Shown here: positions 55,602-64,000 of the stretch, in pieces | Position numbering within the stretch: position 1 is the stretch's first letter | Layout of the letters: each line of letters begins with the position of its first letter | Assembly: GCA_040218535.1 (NCBI GenBank) | Contig: JAVJRG010000005.1 | Location: 1,116,001-1,180,000 of the forward strand | Direction: 5' to 3' | Source: Lacipirellulaceae bacterium | GTDB lineage: Bacteria; Planctomycetota; Planctomycetia; Pirellulales; Lacipirellulaceae | Length of the DNA: 64,000 nt | Position numbers and translations under genes: made by a program | Notes under the pieces: generated by a model | Seen by the model: the letters and a program-made list of their open reading frames with translations, nothing else | What the model was told of the DNA's origin: nothing | Databases searched by the model: none

Positions 55602-56333
55602 ATGCCCAAGACTCTTCTTTCTCTTTGTATTGCGACTTTACTCCTATCGCTCAGTATGAACGCCCAGGCCGACCACCACGAAGCCAAGAGCGGGAAGAAG
55701 CCTGAGAAAGAGACCGGCTTCACGCCCTTGTTGGGCGACGATGCCGAGAAACTTTGGGTCGGCTACAACAAGAAGACTTGGCCGGAACATTGGAAGCTCG
55801 CCGATGGTGTCCTCCATCGGGCAGGCGGCGGTGGCGATATCGTCACCGTCGAAAAATTCGAGAACTTCGATTTTCGTTTCGAGTGGAAGATCTCCGAGGG
55901 GGGTAACAGCGGTGTTCTCTATCATGTCGGTCTTGGAGACAACCAACCCTACTTCACGGGCATGGAATACCAGATCCTCGATCACACGAAGCACAGCGAC
56001 GGCAAAAGCGACCTGACTTCGGCTGCCGCACTCTATGCGATGTACCCGGCCAACAAGAAGGTCGTCAAACCCGTGGGCGAGTGGAACACCAGCCGCATCG
56101 TCGTCGCTGGCAATCGCATCGAACACTGGCTCAACGGCAAGAAAATCGTCGACGCGGTCCGGGACGGAGACGAATGGAATCGCCGCCTCAAGGCGAGCAA
56201 GTTCGCTACTTGGGAGAAGTTCGCCAAGAATCGTGAAGGGCACATCGCCTTGCAGGATCACGGCGACCTCGTTTGGTATCGCAACATGCGGATCAAGAAG
56301 CTTCCTGCAGAAGAAATGAAGAAAGCCGGCTAA
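55602..56333 (+). CDS. Exported DUF1080 (3-keto-disaccharide hydrolase family) protein
   Basis: A 243-residue exported protein with a signal peptide (residues 1-23) and one DUF1080 concanavalin-like beta-jelly roll: ADGVLHRAGGGGDIVTVEKF, FEWKISEGGNSGVLYHV, GMEYQILDHTKHSD, PVGEWNTSRIVVAGNRIEHW and the C-terminal GHIALQDHGDLVWYRNMRI. Members include hydrolases of 3-keto-glycosides and many planctomycete proteins of unknown substrate. AAAGGAAAG precedes the ATG. A 134-bp palindrome begins 2 bp after the stop. Confidence 0.93.
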   Translation: MPKTLLSLCIATLLLSLSMNAQADHHEAKSGKKPEKETGFTPLLGDDAEKLWVGYNKKTWPEHWKLADGVLHRAGGGGDIVTVEKFENFDFRFEWKISEGGNSGVLYHVGLGDNQPYFTGMEYQILDHTKHSDGKSDLTSAAALYAMYPANKKVVKPVGEWNTSRIVVAGNRIEHWLNGKKIVDAVRDGDEWNRRLKASKFATWEKFAKNREGHIALQDHGDLVWYRNMRIKKLPAEEMKKAG

Positions 56334-56334
56334 A

Positions 56335-56468
56335 GTAGCTCGGGCCTCCAGGCCTGAGTCGCAAGACGTTTCCGACATGAGAAGGCGATAATCCCGTTCA
56401 GAGATTCTCACTTCCCGGGAATCGTGAGCTATCAATAAGTGAGTCTCAGGCCTGGAGGCCCGAGCTAC
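56335..56468. repeat. 134-bp palindrome with GTAGCTCGGGCC arms
   Basis: The two 24-bp arms (56335-56358 and 56445-56468) are perfect complements: GTAGCTCGGGCCTCCAGG continues to CCTGAG. The arm sequence recurs, diverged, at 57525-57543 and 57917-57937 around the second nested-palindrome element. Confidence 0.9.
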
Positions 56469-56595
56469 AGATTGCTAGCACCGCGTCTCCTACCATCTTC
56501 TCAATTAGGCTGCGGTCACCCTCCCTTCTTGGCCGAATAATCATTACGACCGGCAACGTTTCACACGTGCGGGATCGATCCATAAGGGGGGATCA

Positions 56596-57528
56596 ATGCT
56601 AGGAATACTGCGCCCAGCTTGCGGGCGAACTGAGAGGAAGGTACGCGCTCGGCGTCCATGTCTCTCGCATACGAAAAGACTGGGTTCTTGGAGATTAGGC
56701 GGCTTCCTGGCGACTTTTTTGGTCGTCATAGGGGGGCAAGCCGCTACTCTTTTCGCTGCCAACGCGAGTACGCCCTCGACGACTTCTGACCAGGCACGGG
56801 AAGCGGCTCGCAGAGCCATCCCGCTCAGCCGCGTCTCGCGCGAGTACCGTGGAAAAGTCAGCCAGGTTCTCAAAGATCCGAGCATCTACCGGCGGCTGCC
56901 AACTGAAGTGGTGGATTGTCAGCCGGAGATGTTTACGATGCTGGCTCAGAACCCTGAAGTTCTCGTCGAAATCTGGCGGAAGCTCGGCGTCAGCAAAGTT
57001 CAACTCGTGCGCACTGGACCAAACACGTTGGACCTCACCGATGGCATGGGCACCACGGGAACGCTCGTTATTGTCGAGCAACTATGCGAACCCGGCGCGC
57101 AGAATCGAATCGTCATGTATTCCGAGGGGCGTTACGAGGGGAAGCCGTTTACGCGTCCCGTGACTGCCAGTTGCGTATTGCTGCTTACCAGCGGATCAAT
57201 GCAGGAGACCAACGGGCGTCACTACGTGGCGGCTCGCATGGATACCTTCGTGCGGATTGATCGACCGAGTTTGGAGATCCTTGCCAAGGCGGTTCATCCT
57301 TGGGTAGGGAAAACGACCGATCGCAACTTCGTCGATACGATGACGTTCATCAGCAACTTCTCGTACACGGCAGAGAACCGTCCTCAGACGATCGCCCGGC
57401 TAGCGGAAGATCTGGACCGCGTCGATGCGGCCCGCAAAAACAAACTGGTCCGCATCGCCCACGAGTGCGCCGAAGCCGGGGCCGGTTTGCGGCAGGCGAG
57501 TGCTGTGACAAGGTCAGCCAGAAAGTAG
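56596..57528 (+). CDS. Exported hypothetical protein, planctomycete type
   Basis: A 310-residue protein with a hydrophobic segment near 33-55 (a signal or anchor after a long basic N-terminus) and a soluble domain. Recognisable blocks are STPSTTSDQAREAARRAIP, KDPSIYRRLPTEVVDCQPEM, VSKVQLVRTGPNTLDLTDGM, EGRYEGKPFTRPVTASCVLL and HPWVGKTTDRNFVDTMTFIS. The function is unknown and I cannot assign a family. A later Met might be the true start. The TAG stop is part of the repeat arm GTAGCT at 57525. Confidence 0.8.
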   Translation: MLGILRPACGRTERKVRARRPCLSHTKRLGSWRLGGFLATFLVVIGGQAATLFAANASTPSTTSDQAREAARRAIPLSRVSREYRGKVSQVLKDPSIYRRLPTEVVDCQPEMFTMLAQNPEVLVEIWRKLGVSKVQLVRTGPNTLDLTDGMGTTGTLVIVEQLCEPGAQNRIVMYSEGRYEGKPFTRPVTASCVLLLTSGSMQETNGRHYVAARMDTFVRIDRPSLEILAKAVHPWVGKTTDRNFVDTMTFISNFSYTAENRPQTIARLAEDLDRVDAARKNKLVRIAHECAEAGAGLRQASAVTRSARK

Positions 57529-57937
57529 CTTTGGCCTCCAGGCAATTAGTTTGGGGTAGGTTTTCTAATCCCAGCCCCGAAGGGGCGGCAATACCATAGC
57601 CCAGGGCAAGGCCATCACGAGCCCCAGCGAGTGTGGTCGCAGCCCTGGGTGACTGCCAGCAAACAAGAATCGACCGAGTAGAGAGTCGTGAGTATCGCAG
57701 AGCGTAATCGAGGTCGAAACGGGAAAGGTTTGCCTCGGCCTGTTGCGACCTCGCCAAGGTGCCGCTGGTAGTCAGGCCTTCCTGCTCGGTCGCTCATAGG
57801 GCTCAACCTTATCCCAGGGCTGCGGCCAAGCTCGCTGGGGCTCGCTCGACCTTGCCCTGGGCTAACTTACTTACACCCCTTCGGGGTTGTGGGTGTTGAT
57901 TTGCACCATACTGACGGGCCAGGAGGCCTGAGCTACT
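57525..57937. repeat. Interrupted GTAGCT-type palindrome at two gene ends
   Basis: The left arm GTAGCTTTGGCCTCCAGGC (from 57525) and the right arm ending GAGGCCTGAGCTAC (to 57937) match the arms of the palindrome at 56335-56468. The 312-bp nested element sits between them. The left arm gives the TAG stop of the gene ending at 57528; the right arm, read on the minus strand, gives the TAG stop of the gene ending at 57933. Confidence 0.7.
57575..57886. repeat. 312-bp nested-palindrome element, copy 2
   Basis: Outer arms CCCCGAAGGGG and CCCCTTCGGGG are followed inward by hairpins closed with CCCAGGGC/GCCCTGGG. The core 57669-57794 is exactly 126 bp, the same length as in copy 1, and aligns without gaps at about 88 of 126 positions by hand count. 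ATCGACCGAG, CGAGGTCGAA, TTGCGACCTCG, GCCGCTGGTAGTC and CTCGGTCGCT are identical in both. It fills most of the 404-bp space between two convergent genes. Confidence 0.85.
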
Positions 57938-60900
57938 TGTCCCCAAACCGTTCCCACGCCAAGTCGCTCACTCCCTTCAAGTCGAGCTTACCCGTGCCCA
58001 GCAGCGGAATCTCTTCGACTTCAAGGAAGCTGTCTTTGCTGGGAATGTAAATGTTCGGCAAGCCTACACCCCTGAGATGCTCGATGATCTGCTCCGGCGT
58101 GTAGTTGATCTTCTTGTGCAGGACGATCAGCCGTTCGCCCTTTTTCTCATCCGGAACCGACGTGACGACGACCAAGACTTCGTCCTCGTTGCCATCGGCC
58201 ACATAATCGGCAACTGCTTCCTCGACCTTCAAGTGCGGCACCATCTCGCCGCCGATTTTTGAGAAGCGGCTCAAACGCCCGGTGATTTCGATGAATCCAT
58301 GCTTGTCGATCTTGGCAATGTCGCCCGTAACGTACCAACCATCGCGAATCACTTCGGCCGTCTTGTCAGGTTGGTTGAGGTAGCCCTTCATCACGTTGGG
58401 ACCTTTCACCAACAACATGCCGGCGGTGTCCACGGGCAAGTCTTCATTCGTGTCGGGGTCAACGATCTTCGCCGCCACACCTGGCACGGGCCGCCCGACT
58501 GTGCCTTCTTTGAGATCGATCTGATCGTGATGCGAACGACTCGGCGGCACGTTCACCGAAACCAGCGGCGATAGCTCCGTGGTACCGTAGCCTTCGACGG
58601 GCCGCACGCCGAACTTCTGCTCGAAGGCCTCGCACAACGGCACCGGCAGTTTCTCAGCGCCGCCGACAGCGATTTCCAGCTTCTCGAAGTCCGCCGGGTC
58701 GCAGCGTCGTAGGTAATTTCGCAAGAAGGTCGGCGTCGCGAGCATCACCGTCGCATCGCGTGCCTTGGCAAGCTTGCCAATCTGTTTCGCATCCAGCGGC
58801 GAGAAGTGATATGCCGCGCGAACATCCAATCCCATGATCGTCCACAGCGTGACCGTGAAGCCAAGCGAATGGAAGAACGGAACGACACCAAGCACGCAGT
58901 CATCCTTGGTGAGGTGGATGACTTGATCGATCGCATCGACGTTCGAGCCGACGTTGTGGAAGGTGAGCACGACACCCTTCGGGTCGCCGGTGCTTCCTGA
59001 GGTAAAGATCACCGTTAGTTCATCGTCGCCAGTTAGCCGGTTGAGGCCCAAAATCGAATCCAGCATGAACGCCGGTGTCGCAAAGGCCATCGTGGCGGCG
59101 GTCAGCTTATCTGAGAGGGTTACCTTGTCCTTGAATTCATCGAGCAGCACAATTTCTGCATCAATCTGCATATCGAGCTTATCGAGCACCTTCTGCGTGG
59201 TCAGCACATGCTTGATACCCGCCTTCTCGATACAGCGGTTCATCACGTCGGAGGAGACCGTGTAGTTAAGGTTACACGCCACCTTGCCGCTGAGCGTCAC
59301 CGCGTTGTTGACGACCACGGCACCAGTCGAAGGAGGAATCAAGAGGCCGACGTACTTCTCCTCAGCCGTGAAGACCTCGCGCTGCAGCAACCGCCGTAAG
59401 ACGAATGTCTTCAGCAGAATCTGCCCGCCCGTGAGGCCAGCACCGGTCGAGTCGGCGATCTTCCAACGGAACAACGACTTGCGGCATTTGCGAATCATCG
59501 CGCGAGGCAAAATCATAGCGTGTTGCTTTCGTTCTGTCGCAGCCGTGGCACTCAACTGCTGCACGGCATCGCGAACCTCGTAAATGTTCTTTGGGGAAGA
59601 GATCTGTTCGCCGAACCAAATCGAGACACGGCGAGGGCTAAGTTGAGGCCATTTCCAAAAGAAGCGGCCGCCACGGAACGTAAAGATACTGCCCCACAGC
59701 TCATCCAGATAGACCGGTAGGACAGAAGCCTCGGTCCCCTTGAGGATTTCCAGCATCCCAGGCCGGAACGGCTGAAGCTGGCCACTACGCGTGATGGCCC
59801 CTTCCGGGAAGATACAAACAAGCTCGCCATTGTTGAGCGCTTCGCGTGCTGTGCTTATTGCCGTGCGGGCCGCCTTGGGCGAGCGTTTGATCGGAATTGC
59901 ATCCATGATCCGCGCGATGCCGTGCGACCACCAACTGCCGACCATGTTCCCTGCGATAATCATCCGCACGGGGCGTTGGGAGATGGCCACTAACAGCAAC
60001 CCATCAAGCCAAGAAACATGATTGGGCGCGAGTAACGCCGCTCCCTCTTCTGGCAGATTCTCAACTTGCTTCAATTTGATTCGATAGAACGTATGCGTGA
60101 TGAGCCACGCCAGGAAACGAATCGAGGCCTGCGGTATCGAAACGACAATGTAAGCGAAAACCGGAATCGTCAGCACGCCACACAGCAGGAAGATCTGCCG
60201 TGCAGTCATGAAGGGATGCCCGTTGATCTCGTCGTAAACGGCATCGACGACAGCGGTCTGTTCCGGATAGCGCTCTTCAAAGGTCGACTTGTCGAGAGGC
60301 TGCTTCGACTGCTTGATCTCGCTCATCTCTTTCCAGAGATCGGCGGCCAATTGCTTCTCAACCGACTCGGCAGGCATGTCGACGATAACGTTTTCTAGGG
60401 ACGACTCTTTCGTCGGCAATCGAAACAGCATGAAGGCTACCGACGCGAGCAGAATCCCAGCGAAGGTAATGAAATTACTTGCCGCCAAAATTGAACCGCG
60501 TTCGCGGGCCGGGCTGTACCGTTGCATGTACGCGGCCAAAGGCACATCGAAGAGCCCGCCAGAGAAACCGAGCAAGAAAAGCAGCAGGCTCGCGGCGACA
60601 TAGCTGAGCGTCCAACTCCCACTGGGCGTGTAGAGTTCCCCCTCCACCGTGAACAGCATCAGTGCGCAAAACGCCAAGCCGCCCGCCCCGAGGGGCAGGA
60701 TTCCCAGTTCGACTTTTCCCTTCGACCACACGCCAGCCAAGACACTTCCTGCTCCCACGCCCACGACTAGTGCAACGAGCAGACCAGCCATCTGGCTCTG
60801 ACGGCTGCTTCCTCCCTCGACGGCAAACTGATCGATATTCAGATTCGCCAAACCTCCCAGCGACCAGAAGAAGGCAATCCCGATCGCCACCCGCAACATG

Positions 60901-61625
60901 CCGGGCGTCTTTGCCAGCGTTCGTAGATCGCGAAAAGTCTGTTGGAAGGCATCCCGAGGGAACTTCCGCTGGGGATCAGCCGGGGGCAGCGGCTTGATGA
61001 GCAGACTGGTCGCCCAACCTACTGCCGCGACGCCGATCAGCACCATCGCCGAGAGCCACCAACGCTCCTGACCAAACGCTCCCGTCTTGTCGGCGAGAAC
61101 GCTTCCCACGACGGAACCGACGGCTGTGGCGATGACTGTTGTCAGACCAATTAGGCCGTTGGCGGCAGAGATGCGACTCTCTTCCAAGATTTCCGGAATA
61201 CTGCCCAGCTTCGACGGACCGAATAACGCACTTTGGGCACCCATCAGTCCCAGTACGACCAGCAGCAACCAGACCTGGCCAACAAGAATCGCCCCGACGG
61301 CCAGCATCATGATGACGATTTCCGCCAGCTTGCAAGCGACGATCACCTGCCGCTTGCTGAACTTGTCCGCCAGATAACCCGCGGGAGCCGCGAGCAACAG
61401 GTAGGGCAACACGAAAGCGACCGTCCCCGCCGCCAGGATCATCCCCACGCCCGATTGCTCGACGTGCTGCTTCCCCACTCCGATGATCAACCAACGGAGA
61501 ATATTGTCGTTGGATGCCCCCAACAGTTGGGTGACGAGCAGCCCGAGAAAGCTGGGCGAGAGCAGCGTCCGATCTCGTTCGACGGCAGCAAAGTGCTTGC
61601 TGCCAGCAGTAGGAGAGGCTGCCAT
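57933..61625 (-). CDS. aas: Fused lysophospholipid flippase / acyltransferase / acyl-ACP synthetase
   Basis: A 1230-residue three-part protein. Residues about 1-490 are a 12-helix major-facilitator transporter like LplT (LLGASNDNILRWLIIG at the start). Residues about 500-710 are a PlsC-type acyltransferase with the HxxxxD catalytic motif in NHVSWLDG near 534 and FPEGAITRSG. Residues about 720-1225 are an AMP-binding acyl-ACP synthetase with TSGSTGDPKG near 878, GYGTTELSP and GWYVTGDIAKID. Together these would flip lysophospholipid inward and re-acylate it with acyl-ACP. In E. coli LplT is a separate gene from Aas. The stop codon lies in a repeat arm. Confidence 0.93.
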   Translation of the reverse strand: MAASPTAGSKHFAAVERDRTLLSPSFLGLLVTQLLGASNDNILRWLIIGVGKQHVEQSGVGMILAAGTVAFVLPYLLLAAPAGYLADKFSKRQVIVACKLAEIVIMMLAVGAILVGQVWLLLVVLGLMGAQSALFGPSKLGSIPEILEESRISAANGLIGLTTVIATAVGSVVGSVLADKTGAFGQERWWLSAMVLIGVAAVGWATSLLIKPLPPADPQRKFPRDAFQQTFRDLRTLAKTPGMLRVAIGIAFFWSLGGLANLNIDQFAVEGGSSRQSQMAGLLVALVVGVGAGSVLAGVWSKGKVELGILPLGAGGLAFCALMLFTVEGELYTPSGSWTLSYVAASLLLFLLGFSGGLFDVPLAAYMQRYSPARERGSILAASNFITFAGILLASVAFMLFRLPTKESSLENVIVDMPAESVEKQLAADLWKEMSEIKQSKQPLDKSTFEERYPEQTAVVDAVYDEINGHPFMTARQIFLLCGVLTIPVFAYIVVSIPQASIRFLAWLITHTFYRIKLKQVENLPEEGAALLAPNHVSWLDGLLLVAISQRPVRMIIAGNMVGSWWSHGIARIMDAIPIKRSPKAARTAISTAREALNNGELVCIFPEGAITRSGQLQPFRPGMLEILKGTEASVLPVYLDELWGSIFTFRGGRFFWKWPQLSPRRVSIWFGEQISSPKNIYEVRDAVQQLSATAATERKQHAMILPRAMIRKCRKSLFRWKIADSTGAGLTGGQILLKTFVLRRLLQREVFTAEEKYVGLLIPPSTGAVVVNNAVTLSGKVACNLNYTVSSDVMNRCIEKAGIKHVLTTQKVLDKLDMQIDAEIVLLDEFKDKVTLSDKLTAATMAFATPAFMLDSILGLNRLTGDDELTVIFTSGSTGDPKGVVLTFHNVGSNVDAIDQVIHLTKDDCVLGVVPFFHSLGFTVTLWTIMGLDVRAAYHFSPLDAKQIGKLAKARDATVMLATPTFLRNYLRRCDPADFEKLEIAVGGAEKLPVPLCEAFEQKFGVRPVEGYGTTELSPLVSVNVPPSRSHHDQIDLKEGTVGRPVPGVAAKIVDPDTNEDLPVDTAGMLLVKGPNVMKGYLNQPDKTAEVIRDGWYVTGDIAKIDKHGFIEITGRLSRFSKIGGEMVPHLKVEEAVADYVADGNEDEVLVVVTSVPDEKKGERLIVLHKKINYTPEQIIEHLRGVGLPNIYIPSKDSFLEVEEIPLLGTGKLDLKGVSDLAWERFGDK

Positions 61626-61886
61626 CGAGAGGTACGGTCGCTTGTGCCTGGGTCAGTCGAGAAACACGCGGAGGCGGATCGGCAGCGGCCTTCCGCGTCG
61701 GAAACCGTTGCCTGCTCTTGCTTTAAATCAAAACCGCCTAGTCCCATTTTAGCTTGCAGGGCGGCCCGTCTCCAAGTGCGAACTTGAAAATAAGCCGTTA
61801 GGCCCGAACTGGCGGATGCATTGATGGCAGGAAGGCTCTGAGAGAAAGGTATTGCCCCGTTTTGCGGCTTTCAAGAGAATCCGCCC

Positions 61887-63161
61887 ATGAATGCCGACCC
61901 ACTACCGCCGTGGTTTGACAAAGCCGAAGCGAAAAGACTAGCCGCGTTCTTCGCGGTCGTGGCGATCGTCGCGCTGCTTTGGTCGGCTTGGCCCATGGTT
62001 GCAAACTGGCAGCAACAGCGCGTTGTCGAGGCGTTAGTAGCAACGGCTGAGTCGGGCACTGCCAGTTCCAGCGCGATAGCAGTCCGCAAACTGGGCGAGC
62101 TGGAGCAGCCAGCCATTGTCGAACTAACGCGGATTGCCTCTTCTGAGCAAATCACCTCCGCGGATGTGGCCCAACAGCAACTGACGATGTTGCTCGCACA
62201 CTGGCGGACGCTTCAGAACGAGCAGTTGGCTGACGAGCAGGTGACAGACAGTTTGGTTATGCTCGCCGATTCCCTCTCAATGCATGCTCACCGGCTTGGA
62301 CCGGCCGGACAGCAGTGGGCGGAGCAACTGGCACTCGATCTGCTCGACGCGACGGAAACCCTTCCGCCACGAGCGACAGCAAAGATCTTAAGTGCTTGCG
62401 ATGCGACGCTTTCACACATTCCCGCACGGCGACCACGGCAGCCAGTAGCAACGCAGCTCGTCGATGCCTCATCTGAGTCGCTTACCGTTCCGCAACCCGA
62501 CATGGCGATTCTTGCCGAGCAGTCGGGAGAAGACCTGCCAGAGCGTTTTCGCGATCCGCCGCGAGCAGCAGTCGCAACACCGCTTCCACAAGCGTCGGGA
62601 AACGCCGACGAAGCAGAGCGATCGCCGCTCACGTGGAACGCTCGTTCCAAACAGGACGTATCCCAAGGAAACGATGAACCTTTGGTAGAAAATTTTGACC
62701 GAGAGCCTACAATCGCAGAACGCGCAACAAACAAAGCCATCAGCGTGCCCTCACCCGAAGAAGCCCGTCAACTGCTACGGGAACTTTCCGGTCGTTCCTC
62801 GCGTGATTTGCTCCTGGAACTCGAAAAAGCGAATCGCTATCGGGCGGCGATTCTGAGAGAAGCACTTCGCAGTAAAGGTTACAGCGATGCGGAAGTGACA
62901 CTCTTCCGCCGGATTAGTTCCCCCAAGGTTGCTGATCGACGGCGATTGCTGGAGCTCGCCCCGAACCTGCCTGCTGACTCCGCACGTCGGTTGCTCGTCG
63001 CGCTGACCGAAGACGCTGATGCCGACATTCGCCTTGCAGCGCTCACGGCATTCGCAACAACCGGCGACCCACGCATTCGCCAGATTGCCCAGCAGCGAGT
63101 CCGTGTTGATGCCGACGACCGCGTTGCGAAGTTGGCGAGTCGGATTCTGCGAGAGCAGTAG
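61887..63161 (+). CDS. Membrane-anchored HEAT-repeat-like protein
   Basis: A 424-residue protein with one N-terminal membrane helix (AFFAVVAIVALLWSAWPMV, about 20-40) and helical repeats. One repeat region follows the helix (VRKLGELEQPAIVELTRIA) and another lies at the C-terminus (SARRLLVALTEDADADIRL, AALTAFATTGDPRIRQIA, VRVDADDRVAKLASRIL), both HEAT-like. A middle stretch of about 100 residues is Pro-, Ala- and Glu-rich and probably disordered. HEAT repeats mediate protein contacts; partners are unknown. It is divergent from the fused acyltransferase gene, 261 bp away, where I see no other feature. Confidence 0.82.
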   Translation: MNADPLPPWFDKAEAKRLAAFFAVVAIVALLWSAWPMVANWQQQRVVEALVATAESGTASSSAIAVRKLGELEQPAIVELTRIASSEQITSADVAQQQLTMLLAHWRTLQNEQLADEQVTDSLVMLADSLSMHAHRLGPAGQQWAEQLALDLLDATETLPPRATAKILSACDATLSHIPARRPRQPVATQLVDASSESLTVPQPDMAILAEQSGEDLPERFRDPPRAAVATPLPQASGNADEAERSPLTWNARSKQDVSQGNDEPLVENFDREPTIAERATNKAISVPSPEEARQLLRELSGRSSRDLLLELEKANRYRAAILREALRSKGYSDAEVTLFRRISSPKVADRRRLLELAPNLPADSARRLLVALTEDADADIRLAALTAFATTGDPRIRQIAQQRVRVDADDRVAKLASRILREQ

Positions 63162-63225
63162 CCACGTGCGCCAGAACGTGGAAACGCTGCCAACGATTCC
63201 ACCGTCTGGCGACGGTGGCTACTTG

Positions 63226-64000
63226 CTACCGCCGTTGCGTACCACCAAGCATATTCACACGACTCGCCGTCACATGTGCCCGTTTGTAGTCCGGCATATA
63301 GCCACGCTTGCCTTGAATGCCGACGCGACGCCCAACATAACGCTGCAGATTGACATCGGGAGTCGGGGTAACGAAGGAAACGACTTCTCCCTTCTGATCG
63401 ACCAGAGCGTAGCGGGGAGCTTTCGCTCGCTTGGAAACGACCGGCTTCAGGATACCCACCGCATCGTACTTGGCTTCTTCGGTGCCATTGGCTGATAGTT
63501 GATTCCCCGTCGACTCAAACGGATCAACCTGCACCGGGGTGAGCGTTCGATGATTCTGCACCAGCTCCGCCGCTCGCGGCTTAGCCGCCCTACCTCCCAG
63601 GTCTTCCCGAATCCTATCCAAGACTGCAGCACTCCCAGGAGTATGCGCCGGAGACTGGCCACTCGTACCAGAAGCAGCAATTTCCTCAGTCAATGCGACC
63701 TCCGGCAGTGCGACTTCGGGCAATTCTACTTCTTCAGTCGCGAGTTGGCCTAATTCAGGCATCGGTTTCGCTTCCACTGCCGCTGGTTCAATTGCTTTAG
63801 TGACCGCTGCTGGAGCAAGCACCGGCTGCTGATACCGTGCTTGAACTTGCTCGAACGTCGCGATCCGATTCAGTAGTTCCCGATACTGTTCGCGTGCCCC
63901 TGGAGCTTGCTCGTTCGCAAGCAGAACCGCGGTCTCTTCCCGCAGGGCAATGAGATTCCACTGCTTCGGCGGTTGAATCACTTCACGCGAAAGCCGCATC
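63226..64000 (-). CDS. Hypothetical protein with SH3-like C-terminal domain, cut by window end
   Basis: At least 257 residues are visible; the frame is open to the window edge, so the start may lie outside. The first 55 residues are helical (ELLNRIATFEQVQARYQQP), then comes a long Ala-, Pro- and Glu-rich linker with ELPEVALPEVALTEE repeats, and finally a compact beta domain (APRYALVDQKGEVVSFVTPT, then NLQRYVGRRVGIQGKRGY, then HVTASRVNML) like bacterial SH3-type domains. It is probably a cell-envelope protein. It is convergent with the HEAT-like gene. Confidence 0.75.
   Translation of the reverse strand, partial: MRLSREVIQPPKQWNLIALREETAVLLANEQAPGAREQYRELLNRIATFEQVQARYQQPVLAPAAVTKAIEPAAVEAKPMPELGQLATEEVELPEVALPEVALTEEIAASGTSGQSPAHTPGSAAVLDRIREDLGGRAAKPRAAELVQNHRTLTPVQVDPFESTGNQLSANGTEEAKYDAVGILKPVVSKRAKAPRYALVDQKGEVVSFVTPTPDVNLQRYVGRRVGIQGKRGYMPDYKRAHVTASRVNMLGGTQRR

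Overview
The window looks like a chromosomal segment of a planctomycete, most likely of the Pirellulales. The signs are several PEP-CTERM surface proteins, a DUF1559 pseudopilin-like protein, a DUF1080 protein, dockerin-like repeats on secreted proteins, a 14-subunit-type complex I with enlarged membrane subunits, moderately high GC, weak or absent Shine-Dalgarno sequences at many starts, and many intergenic palindromes. This is inferred from gene content, not from a database match.

Layout. 1-912 is the end of an MmeI-like restriction-modification enzyme, followed by two copies of a 92-bp palindrome. 1506-5469 holds a PEP-CTERM protein, a BlaI/M56 (BlaR1-like) regulatory pair with likely operators, a PfkB kinase and a small HExxH membrane protein. 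RNase P RNA lies at 5587-6042 and carries a repeat in its P12 helix; next to it is an IS200/RAYT-like gene. 6672-15021 is housekeeping and envelope genes: radical SAM, FHA, RsgA, MscS-type channel, M42 peptidase, a cysteine-rich lipoprotein and a small low-GC gene. 15011-28196 is one minus-strand operon, nuoIACDHJKLMN, then a hypothetical gene and a TatD-family gene. nuoB, nuoE, nuoF and nuoG are absent.

28197-29566 holds divergent nuo and csrA promoters, csrA and tRNA-Glu. 29678-39607 contains ferrochelatase, a helical lipoprotein, an aldo/keto reductase, a large GH57-CBM-dockerin-PEP-CTERM enzyme, an ABC exporter pair, pyroglutamyl peptidase and a thioredoxin-like protein. 39891-44314 includes a probable surface-protein operon: a Cys-rich membrane protein, a pseudopilin and two PEP-CTERM proteins, with a promoter that overlaps a 15-bp dyad. 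At 44448-44488 are two perfect TGTGA-N6-TCACA sites. 44568-54131 contains a membrane protein, an M29 aminopeptidase, an acyl-CoA dehydrogenase, another PEP-CTERM protein, a second aldo/keto reductase and HemB. 54556-64000 has a degenerate prepilin peptidase, DUF1080, a three-domain LplT-PlsC-acyl-ACP synthetase fusion, a HEAT-like protein and a protein cut by the window edge.

The most unusual signal is the set of intergenic palindromes. Two elements of 313 and 312 bp (54187-54499 and 57575-57886) have the same nested-hairpin plan. Their arms differ but still pair, and both hold a gap-free 126-bp core. Other palindromes sit in RNase P RNA, between ABC transporter genes, and on gene ends, where they supply stop codons. 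A degenerate RAYT-like gene lies in the same window.
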